A stretch of DNA of 62,000 bases, taken from NCBI RefSeq assembly GCF_000003815.2, contig NC_049992.1:11112753-11174752 (forward strand), in the 5' to 3' direction. Position numbers and translations under genes: made by a program. Source of the DNA: Branchiostoma floridae. Taxonomy: Eukaryota; Chordata; Leptocardii; Amphioxiformes; Branchiostomatidae. Below the pieces are notes generated by a model. That model did no database searches. It worked only from the letters and a program-made list of their open reading frames with translations, and had not been told where the DNA came from. The stretch's first letter is position 1, and every line of letters begins with the position of its first letter. Below, in pieces: positions 23,701 through 35,700 of the stretch.

Positions 23701-26700
23701 TTAGCAGGCTTGTCTGTCTTTGGATTATTGAAGGGATGAATGATCATTTACTCTAGTTGGTGGTCTGAATTACAGCAGAAGAACCACAGCTTTTTTACAT
23801 CAGTTTGGATCCTATCTGCAATATGACCTTGAACTTGAAAGAGCAAGTTCAACTGCAAAGTCACACCAATGTCACTGCATCTGCCCCTGATTTTAGAAAA
23901 GACACTCACAATCACTTATCGGTCTCAGAAAGTCAAAGGCTATAGCTGGCACGGTAAACATCCACATCTTTAGGGATTTCAGACTGCTCTGGGCTGACTT
24001 GAGTTAACTTTGCTGATGTGAGTTACAGTACTTCCAATCCAAGTAACTGTAAAGTATCTTATTCTTGAGACTGCTGTGCTTGTTTGCATGCAAGACTTTT
24101 TCTAAACTAAGAAGAATCTTTCAAAATCATTCTTGACACACAAGTGATCCAAATTATTTCACAACCTCTATTGCAGAATCAAAGTTGAACTAGATGAATT
24201 CACTAATTCAGAAATTATGTAAAACGATCCCAAACTTAAAGAAAGAATACAGAGGAAGATGAGATGACATAAAAGACTTGTTTGAACGGACATGAAAGGT
24301 GGCTTTATCTACTTGTTTTCGAGAATTATTCTGACAATATTCATGTATGTGAACTTATTCAACCTTCACACTATTGACAGAACTAAAAGTATATTTTTTA
24401 CACCTAGTTCACACCTACTTTAATTAAAAAATTGCAAATCAAGGAGAAACAAAGCTCATTAGTGAGTAATAGTACATAAAATGATAAAATAAATATGTCA
24501 TTACTCAAGAATGACTATAGATAATAATGAAATAAGTTAAGTTTCACTGATTTCTAAAGATACATGCAAGTGTATTCCTAACTCCTTTTATATGTTTCTT
24601 ACATAGCCTGACAAAGGCCTGTCTTAAGATGACATGTTAACCTAGGGTTCCTACCTTTCTAAGCTATAAACGTTTCCATCAGTACCTATCTGAATGCAGT
24701 GAAGACAAGTAGCTAGGCTTTGTGACAAGAGCTGAGCTATAGCAAAGACACAAAGCTAAAGCTATAGATGTCTTCAAATGCTTTAATGAAAAAGAGAACA
24801 ACATCCATTCTTCTCTCATACACCAGTGATGTTTACAGTGACATGCAAACATTTGACATGGTACAAAAAGAAGTGCAGGTACTCTTGACTAAAGTTGATA
24901 ACAAATACAGTATATCTATAGAAACATTACTGCAAAGTCAGTAGCTTAAGCTCATGTGGACTGGCAGGACATTACACATTAGTTACCAGCATTGAAGCAC
25001 ATGGAGGCATTATTAATCATTAGCGTATAAAAGGAAGCAATATCAGCAGGGGGTGGTAGTGAACTTGTTGAGCATTTGCCATACATGTCAGCAGCACTTT
25101 GTGTTAAGTTGCCACAACAATGTTGGTACACAGAACTTTGCTGTACAGCATTACAGCATCCTGGACAAGTACCATTCATTAAAGCTGTTAGGAGTTGTTC
25201 CTCAATACATTGATATTGTTAGAGGTTCAGGGTTGTCAGTTTTTACAAGGACTTTGTTTAAGCTGGGACATCACAGGGCAGGAAGCTAGCAGCAGTGGTT
25301 GAATTAGTTATGGTACTGGCAGTAATGTTGTGTTCACAGGAAATGTCATGTTCCGTGGAAATGTTGTGTTCTGACCTGTGTACTTAATGTCAAAGTCCAG
25401 GGTGGCATTCTCCAGCCGATCCCTTATTCTGGTAATCTGACTGCCGTGGAGACCAAGAGTCTTGTCATGCTGGTTGGTCTTCATCTGGTTGTAGGCAATT
25501 TGTCCATCATGGTCCACAGTCTTGTTTGTCAGCTCCACAGACTTATCTATAAGCTCCGACAGCATCTGATGATGATGGTTGATGAAGACTTCGGACTTCT
25601 TTTCCATCCTCTCCAGTTGCTTGGTCTTCTCGTGGACACTGTTTATCTTCTTGCTGTAGCTGTAAATGACAGGAAGATATTGGGGAGTAATACAGGTGCT
25701 TCATCGGTAAAACCCACCTTTAATGTCACTCATCATCACAAGTGCTGGATTAGGACATATCTATGACAGCATTATTTGTTCATGTTGTGCAATGTATAGA
25801 TGTATTAACAAAGTAAAGAAGTGATTCTTGTCACACTTACTTGTCCAAAAAGATGTCATGTTTCATATCCTTTTCATATGTCCTCTTGTCAAGATCATCA
25901 ACCCTATCCTTGATTGTTGCTGCTCTCTTCGAAACCACTTTGATCCTGTCATCGTGGTCCTTCAGTGTTGTCTTCTGCATATCCTCCAGCTGTCCGACTT
26001 TGTCCTTGTACTCGTCCATCTGCACACCCTGATCAGAGGTCATCTGCTGAAGCTCCTTCATCTTGGTCTTGAACTGACCCAAGAAGATGGCATGTTCGTT
26101 CTTCTCTCGCTGCAGCATTGAGAGTCGAGACGTGTACTGAAGAATAAAGAGGGAATAATCAGAAACTGAAACTTTCATTGTTGAGATGTCTTGGTAACAG
26201 CTACCAACAAGTACTGTAGTAGAAATGAATTCTACATGTAACTCTTACTCACCGTATTCAAATTGCCGTCTTGCTGTGAATCTTTCAGCCGAATGGCCTG
26301 CATCATTTCCTCCTGTTTCTGGAGCATGTCATCGTGACGTTGAAGAGCCTTATCTTGGGCATCATTCCTTTCACCCTCTCCAACAATCTTGATGTCATGT
26401 TGGTTGAGCACGATGTCTTGCTGACTGTTCTGCAGGTTGAACTGAAGGATGCGGGAGTTGACCTTGTTTAGAGCTTCAGAATTCTTCCCCACGTCTCTCT
26501 CTTGATCCTGCAGCCTGCCCTCGAAGTCACGGATTGTTGTCTTCTGTTTGTCAGAGTTCTCTTTGACATCTGTGATGACCCTTTCATGGTTGTAAAGAAC
26601 ACTGTCCTGTTGGTAATTCTTGTCTTGTAGGCTGTTGATAGTACCATTGACTTGGAGCAGCAAGTCTCCTTGCACTCCCATTGATCTCTCTGTCCTGAGC

Positions 26701-29700
26701 AGCTTCTTCTCATGCTCCCCGATCATGTTCTCGTGCTTGGAGATCATCTTCTTGTCTTCCTTGATGGAGCTGTCATGGTCCTTCAGCATGGTGCCGTGCT
26801 GATCTGTCCTTGACTCCATTCTTCCTATCTCTGCATTATGTCTTCCAAGGAGACGCCCCTGTTCAACATTCTCCCGCTTGATGACTGTGATCTTGTTGTC
26901 ATGGTCGCTGAGCATGTTCTCCTGACGGCTGTTCTGCTGCTCATGCTGGATGATCTTCTGGATGTGCCTCGTCAGCAGCTTGTCCTGGGCAATGTTCTTC
27001 AAGGACGTTGACACTATGGTTCTGTATGCGGTCAGAAAATATGAAGAAACAGGGAAACAGGGAAACATACCATCTAATTACTAACAGGCCTGCTCTTAGA
27101 CATGGCCAACAGCAAGATATTGGATGGTGACCAGGTTATCATCAAACTCCAAATTGACCATCAAACATAACAATCTGCATAATTTCATGAAAAACGTTTT
27201 GTGACAGTGAGCTCACTACCCTAACGGTGTGTGTACTTGCCTGTGAATTAAATGGAAAACTTCAGAGAAGAAAAGTAATGCATTTTAGATTGTTCAATTG
27301 TTGGCTTTAGACCACTCCTCATTTAACCCACCTATTATGATCTCGCAGCAGTTCATCCTGATGGTCATTCCACTCATTAATGGATTGGAGCGTGTCATTG
27401 TGGGTTTCCAAGATGCGGCTCTGGAAGTGATTTTCTTGCTCCTGTTGGCTGTAGAAGATGTCCTGTTGGCTGTTTTTGATGTTGATCTGAAACAACATCC
27501 ATTGCAATTCCTTATTACAACTAATGTCGTAGCACTTTGTACTAGTCTAGTAGACACAATCTACAGGCAGCCACGATATTTTGGGAAGCAGAAGATGACC
27601 TGAAATCAACAGAAGCAAGTAATGTGTAATTGTTAACTTAAATACAGGAAATCGTACATAATTCATCTGTTGCTGTTTAAAGGTAAATATATTAGACCAG
27701 ATACAAAATAAGAACTAAAGTTACCTGGAGTATTTTGTTCTCATGACTACTGATCATCCTGTCCTGCTGCCTGACCTTCCTCTCCTGCCTAGAGAACAGC
27801 TGCCTCTGTTGAGTGATGCGCTTGTCCTGCTCTGCATTCTTTCGCTGCAGACGTTGTAGGTCTCTGCGGTAATCACCCAGTTGCTTCTCTTGCTTACTGC
27901 CAGTTGTGGTATGCTGAGAAAGTTTGGAATCATGGGTGATGATGACTTCCCTTTGTTCATTGTTGAGTTCAGCCTGTTCAGAAATGTCATTTGTGTGTTT
28001 TTCCAACATAGTGTCTTGGGCACTGTTGCGCTCATCTATACGAGCGATCTCATTGGTGTGACTGTTGAGCTTTACATCTTGCTGAGCATCCATGTCTTGT
28101 ATTTGACCAATCGTGTTTTCAATACGTTGCAGATTTTGCGCTTGTTTCTTGTCTTCTTCCTCCAGTGTTCTAAGTGTCACATTTTGGTGAAGGATACTTT
28201 CGTCACGTTTGTTGCCAAGCTTCAGGATGCGATTGATTGTAGCATTGTGAAGGTTAAGACTGTTCTGCTGCATGATATTTCTTTGTTCCACACTCGAAAT
28301 TCCTCTGCTTTGTCTCTCCAGGATCTTGTCTTGTTGGTTGTTCTTCTCTACCAGCTGAGATATCTTCTGCCTGTATCTCTGTTCTTGTTCGTCACTCGTT
28401 TCCTCTAGTCGGTTTATCTTCCTTTCATAAAGCCTGTCCTGCTGTGCGTTCTTCTCTGTAACTTCTATCAGACGCACCTCATGGCTCTGTAAACTGTCTT
28501 CATGTATGGTATCCATTCTTTTCAAAGCGCTGACATCAAGTGCAAGGTGGTACGTACTGTTCTCCAAATTTTGCGCCCTGCCAGCAACTTGATCGACCTC
28601 AGACTGCAGCTGCCTGATCTGATTCCTCTGGCGGTTGTTTGTGTCGTTGATGAGGGAGATGTTGCCATAGTGCCAGTTAAGCATGATGTCATGACGCTCA
28701 TTTTTCAGCTGCTGTTGCTCGATCACCTGGAGCTGCTGCCCCAGCTTCTTATCCTGCTGGTTGTCTGTCTTCTCAAGCTGAGTTATTTTCACCTTGTGTT
28801 GACTCAAGATGTTGTTGTGCTCTTCCCCACGCTTCTCAAGGTCTTCCAGCAGTCCTTGGTGCTTTGTCGTGGTGTCACCAAGTTGTCGGGCAGACTTCTG
28901 AACTCTATCAATACTTACCCTATTGTCCCTCAAATCTTTAGTGTGCTCGTTGGAAGATTTTTCCAGTTCACTTAGTCTGTTAAGATGCTGATTCAGAACC
29001 TCATCTTGTTCCTTGTTCTTTTGTCCATGTTCGGACAAAGTTGTTGCATGTTGGTTCAGAATCTGGTCTAACTTCTCAGCATGCTCTAGCAGCAATGTTT
29101 CTTGCTTCGAGTTGACCTGTTCCAACTGGTTGGTTTTAGGCACCTGCTGTAAGATCATTTGACCTTGCTCGTTGGTGACGTCATCCAGCTGCTTGAGGTG
29201 ATTGGTGTGTTCTTCTAACTTGGTGTCTTGGTCTTGGTTCTTTTGCTCATTTTGTGCGGTCTTGGTGTTCAACAGGTTCAGTGCAACCCCATGTTCATCT
29301 AACTTTTGCTCATGTTTCGACTGCTTTGCTCTCAACTGCTTCTGAAGAACTGTTAGCTCATTTGTTCTCTGGTCGACCTTCCTCAACTTTCTTTCATGGT
29401 CCTCCAGGAGTGCCTCCTGTCGGTTGTTCCTGGACTCTTCTTCATTCAGCTTGCGACTGAGCTGGCTGAATTGCTCGTTGCTGTTGGTCCTGAAGTCCAT
29501 AAGCTGCTGCACTTGTGACTTTTGCCTGTTCAGTGTGCTCTCTGCATCACCAGCCTTGGACTGGAGCTGGGAAATTTGCTCAGTATGTCTGCACAGGAGG
29601 GAAACAAGTTATTAGCATCCACACTAGCATCATGATGGTTAGATTGATAAACATCCCACACATATATAACTTTTATGTTGACTCACATGGCACCTTATTA

Positions 29701-32700
29701 ATTACACATTCTGCAAGAGCATCATAATCTTTAGATTGATAAACCCCTACATATCTATAATGTCATTGACATGATTCACATGGCAGCTTATTAATTACTG
29801 TCCATCAGATTCTAAAAACAGCTTTCCACTGGACCAATGGACTCAGGTTTACTTATCCACATACCTGTTCATGTAGATGTCCTGCTGCTGGCCCTTCAGC
29901 TTGACCTGCAGGATGGTGATGTTGAGTTCGTTGGCGATGTAGTCCTGCTTGTTAGTCTTCTCGCGCAGGTAGAAGATACTGGAGTTGTACTGGTTGGTGT
30001 AGTAGGTGAGCTCGTTGATCTTCTGCTGCATCTCAGTCATGCGGGTCTGGTGCTGGGTGAAGGACTGGTCCTGATCGATGTTCTTCTGGCGCACCAAGGA
30101 AATGGTGGAGTTGACCCTGAAAAGGTAGATATAAGTATACAATGATACCAATATTTGGCTCTTGTGTCTGTTAGTTCTCAATGAATATAGGAGGGAAAAG
30201 TGACATTCTTTTTCTCTCTAGCATCCCAAATTGGATGATTGCTGTTCTCCTTTCTGATACTACAAGAAGAAAGATAGTACAAAGCTAAACTGTCTTCCAA
30301 GACAGAAGTTCATAAAGATCAAAATTTCAATGACCACTGTTGCCTTCTTCAGGATCAATACTGATGACCAATCACTTCAGAATGTAAACTCGTGAGAGTT
30401 GCAGACACGTTATCTTGCGTATAAGTTTTGTCAGCAATTGGTCAAATGTGCCAGTGTCAGAAAATCACATGTTAATAAGATCATGTGTATCTTGAGTTTA
30501 CATTCTGAAGTGATAGGTCATCAGTATCGATCCTGAAGAAGGCAACAGTGGTCGTTGAAAATTTGATCTGTGTGTACTTTTGTGTTGGACGAAAGTTTGG
30601 CTTTATCAACACAGATGAGCTTCCATGATAAAGGAGAAAGATGTTTTCTGACCTGTTGACATCGTTGGTGTGTCGGCGCAGCTGCTGCTCATGCTGCTGC
30701 AGTTTCTGGCTGTGCTGGTTGATGGAGTTGCTGTGCTCGCTGCTCTTTTGGTCCAGACGTGACAGGGAGTCCTACAACAGATCAATGTCACAAATACATA
30801 TGATTAAAGATGTATGCTGACTTCACAATATTCTCTACTACCTGATGGAAAAAAAATCAGGGCTAGATGGAATTCAATCAGGCTAATATAGTCATTTTAG
30901 ATTGACCTTGGCTCTGTTGAGGACGTTCTCCAAGTCGTTGCTCTTCCCAACGAACTGAGAAATCATAGAGTTGTACTGGTTGATGATGGTGTCTTGCACA
31001 GTGTTCTTCTGCTCCATGTTGTTGATGCTGATCTTGTGCTGGTTTAGTTCAGCTTCTTGGTCGTCATTCTTTCGCTCAACGTCCTGTTGTTGGAAAGGAA
31101 GAGGTCCCATTGGTAACTAAAGTTTTTTTGCATACCACTGGTTACAGTGTACAGGCCTATGAACATGGAAAACTCTTATCTCTATGGATTTTCACTAGTT
31201 TGTATTGGACTGACTTTTTGATTTAAAAAATCAGAATCTTTTTTCACCTGTAGTCTGGTGCTGTGCCTCTGTATGGCTGTATCCACATCAGAAGACTTCC
31301 TTTCAAGCTGCTTTAGCTTGTTCTTGACCTCGCTCACAGTAGATGACTGGGACAACAGCTTTTCCTCAAGCTCCTGCATTTGTAGATTACATATCAAAAG
31401 AAGGCATAACCTTGAAGTACAAAGGGCTGGTTCAAAATTCAAATTCGTGACAAGGTTTCTTCACATCATATTGACACAAACAAAACACTCAACAAAGAGA
31501 CTGCAATCAGACATCAAAATCACATGATTGGCTCACCTTGACAAGTCCGTTACTGCCACTGACAACAAAGGTCTCATCTGTGACATCCTTCTTATCTTCT
31601 GAGTCAGAAAGGCTGTAGCGACGGCTGTTAAGGATTGATATCTGGCTGTCGTACTCATCCAGCGTATCGTCATGACGACTAACCTGCAAGGATGTTTGAG
31701 AAAAAATTATATCACTTCTACCATCTTCTTAAGTGATGATATTATCATCATAATAGTACATGTAATACCAGTGGTAAAAATTAGGTGACAAGATGGAGAC
31801 ATGCGGTGGCCACTTCACTGCGAACTTAAAACCACCGTGAACATTTTTCCATGGCAGTAAGAGACTCCGAGCGAGCTTGCCGGAGTAAGTAAGTAAGTGA
31901 GTGTGAGTGAGTGAGTGAAGAGACTACATTGCATGGTGCTACCACAAACTTTAAACCACAACGAACATTCCTTTTTCCCGCTACTGCAAAATTAAATTCC
32001 CGCAAACTTAAATGCATTTACAGTATAGCTTTCAACCCAGCCTACCTTAGTTTCCACTTGATCCAGTCTGACTTGGAGACGTTCCACCATCTCATTTTTG
32101 TCGCTGATCGTTTGCTGCAACTGAGAGATGCGACGAGCCATCTCATTGCCCTTTTCAGCCATCTGTTGGATCATTGTCTTGTACTCGTTGACAGCTTCCT
32201 CCGACTTGGTCAGCTTCTGCTCAACCGTCTCCATCTTGCCAGCAAACGATCTCTCCAACCTTCGCGATAACATGCCATACCAGGTGGACAAAAAGAGAGA
32301 GAGGGAGAGGAATATAAAGAAGTTAATACAGGTTCTCATTGTAATCAGTGCGGGTGGTAATAAACTTGTGGAGTGGAGAAACGATTGAATGTTGTAAGGA
32401 GAGGCACAAAAGCCAGAAAGTTGGGGGAATTTTAAGAAAGACATCAAAATTTGAGACTGATGGTAATTGGAGAGATGATTGTCACAAAGATGACACATCA
32501 GAACATAGGTTAGTTTGTGGCAGTGAGGTTTGGTAGTTTACCCACAATCTTAATTCACCCAATAAAAGCAATGTTTGACTATAATGTTTATCAAAATAGT
32601 ATAGAGCAAAGCAAATTGAATACACAGAACCACAGAACAGAGGTGACATCTTTGTGAAACTCCAACCAGACGTCAATCTTCGTCCTTTTGTCCTGTATCT

Positions 32701-35700
32701 TTCAGTTTCTAATTGGTGTCTTTAGGTATCTCATTGCCGTCAATCGTCATTCAGGTCACCAACCGTTTCTCAACTTCTCATGCAAGTGCCATGTCTTGAA
32801 TTTGTTCCCTTTCCCACTCCTTATATCTTATCATCCTACCTTGCAAATTTGCGGTCAAGGAGGATATCCTGCTGGCTTTTCTTGATGTTGAACTGAAGTA
32901 GAGCCTGGTCATGCTTCTTGATGGTGTCAGCTTGGGCTTGGTTAATCCTCTCCTGTTCCTGTATCATCCCCTTCAACTCCCCATATGTCAGGTCAACATC
33001 AGCCAACTTGTCCCTGAACTGACCGAGGAGTGCATCAGTGGCCTCATCCTTCATCATCAGACCATGAGACATTTCCTCTTGCTCACTGGTCTTGAACTTC
33101 AGGTGGGCGATCTTGGTGTTGTACTGCTGGATCAGTTCTGCCTGCTCAGCGTTCCTCTTCAGCAGCTCCCTGATCTTGGTGTTCTTGCTCTCCAGTATGT
33201 CTTTCTGTTGGACATTCTCCCTTTCGTAGACAGTCATAGAAGTGGTGCATCTGTCTAGCAGGGTTGTCTGCTCCTTGTTTTTCTCCATCAGTGAGCTGAT
33301 TGTCTTATTATGAAAGTCAATCTCGACATCCTGCAGTGAAAAATTACATATATCAGACTTGTCTATCTGCACAGCTTAACAGAATACAGTACTATGACTT
33401 TGCATTACTGGAGTATTACATGTGGTGTCTGGACTTCATTCACCTTTGATGGGCCACTGTACAAGTCTGATCCACCTTCTTACGTTCAATTAGAAAGAAA
33501 GCATATTTCTTGCTTTGATATTCATGTGTGTATTGTTTCATCTGAAACGAGCCTTTGTTGCTCCCAGCAGGTGGATTTTACAACCAATCCTTCTTGAGAG
33601 ATGAAAGCTTGCGCGAGCAAAGTGAAGATCCTATGTTTATCGTTGTATTAGCTTCTAAGGCGCGTTGATTCACACAGAGACCACTAACTTGTCAACTTTC
33701 CTCTAATTCCCATAACCTTGTGGTATCTGAAACTTCAACGTACTTTCAAAGGTCATAAAGATTCCATAGGTCAATCTGGTCCCCATCCAGCCTGACAATG
33801 TTAAATGCTTGGTAGCTCTTAAGGGGGCGTCGGTCAATTAAGTATAAGTCTGAGGTGTAGATTTATGAGTCTGGGGGTTACTGACGGCGGTTCACCGCTT
33901 CCACTCGGTTGCCTGGTGTTGAGGCCAGTTGCTTAGCGTTCTCTTCTTGGAATGTCTCTGTTCCTCAGTATTTGTTTTCTTAGCATGGTAGCCTGTTGTG
34001 GCACGTTTTCTTGTCACAGGATCGTGTATCGTGTCCCACCAGGTAGATAGCTGACATGATGTAAGGCATACCGCTCTAATTAGGGAAAGGTCCAGAACAA
34101 CGCAAATTATGACAAGTACGCTTTGAAGATAAATATATGAACGTCGCCCCTTGTGGAGCAACATGCTGGGGTCCTTAGCCTTTCTTGGTTAGAGTGTAGG
34201 TTGTTACATGTGGTGTGACACCGTCTCACATTAGGCTGTAACCACGTTGTTGTTGACTTATGTAACTGATAGATGTAGTTGTACCGTAAGGGGTAGTCTT
34301 CGTGTCATTCATTACTTGTGATTACACTGTCACGGTGCCAAACGCATTGCGACACTGAGGACTTTTCTTGACACACAATTTTCCGTATTGTCAACTGTCG
34401 GTGTCATATTATATCTGCTCTCGGCATTTTATGCTTGTGCATATCGCAATCTGGTCTTCATTTGAGCTAATCAATGTTTAGGTTGACTTCAAGATTAAGG
34501 TCATTAATACAGATGACTGTTGTCAGTGAACTTGGCTAGGGTTTCCCGACTGGAGTCTGTTGATGGTGTGGGGTTATTGAAACCTGATGTTAAGCGGACA
34601 AAAGGTTGTGGAAAAGGCCAGGGGTTTCGGCAGGGTGTGTCCAAAGTTCAACGTGACCGACGCGCTCATAATTGCAATTTCGAACTTTTATTCCTTAGCC
34701 TGTCAACAGTCTGACATTTCCTTGCACCCGGCCTTGTCGGGAAGGCCGAAAAACATCCCGTCATTTGGCGGGAGGAGCCTCGTTAAACAAAAGTTCGTCT
34801 GGCTTCGTGAACTTTGGTGGGGCCAGCTATCTCGAGACCGCGCCACACCTGCATGGTTTATTACTGCGATTGTGTAAGACGTTATAAGCCTGTCCTATCG
34901 CAATGAGGAGCATATGTGCCGAGAATGATAGACGTCTAATCATGGAATCGGTATTGAGGTTTCTCAAAAAATGCGCCCTGGGCTTTTTCGCTCGTACAAA
35001 CATGAGAAACATGGGTGTGTCACAGTCTCAAAGCAGGAAAAACAAGATTCACACGATTGTGGTGTAGTGTACACAAGGAAATTTACATTTCATTTTCCAA
35101 CATCACACTGAATAGATTTTCCATGAAAACGTCTGGGGAATGATACTGACATCCTGTATTTTCTTGCCTTATATTGTTACAGATAGGTTTCGAAGACCTG
35201 GGGCTTGTTTTGGTAAAAGTCGTTACAATCCAATTGTCATGAGTCTTCGGTAAAGAGGGAAAACTCAGGACATCTGGTTGAACGGAAACTCGTAGGTTTG
35301 TGGGGATTTGTGATATCGCCTACATCTGTAACCGTGAAGCTGTCGTTGTGTTGGAAACCAATGCAACACCTCAACTCCCAAATCTTTGCTTCCGCTCTAG
35401 CGGCCATGAGATTTGGCAATTGGACTTTTGCCCAAGCCATTAAGCATTGTCGGTGTTTGAAGTTGACAAGTTGGCTGAAGTGCCTGTCTATCACGCTGTC
35501 CCATTTATTAAACCAATTACAGAGTAACTGCAAGCCTCGTACTTGTGTCGACCGAAGTGGGTGGCAGTGTAGGAGACATAGGTGATTGTTAGCGCAAACA
35601 ATCAAGGTCAACTCCCGTGGTTAGAAAAATGGTGCCAAGCCTTGCTGGTCTTCAGTATGGGACCCACAAACACGGACTCGCACAGGCTTGCCAAGGGGGT

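Noticed and set aside
25308-25375. In-frame tail after exon 13 of gene B (ends VNTTLLPVP)
   Set aside because: It follows a good donor (ACAG|GTCAGA) whose phase matches the FReD exon, so it is intron read-through. A short isoform without the head remains possible.
27881-28975. Plus-strand ORFs of 150-175 codons opposite exon 9
   Set aside because: Leu/Val-rich antisense shadows of the Gln-rich coiled coil; no domain or start context.
32270-32341. Signal-peptide-like start (MRTCINFFIFLSLSLFLSTW) before exon 3 of gene B
   Set aside because: It is the polypyrimidine tract of a splice acceptor. Exon 2 ends in phase 2 with AG and exon 3 begins with G, giving Arg and a continuous coil.
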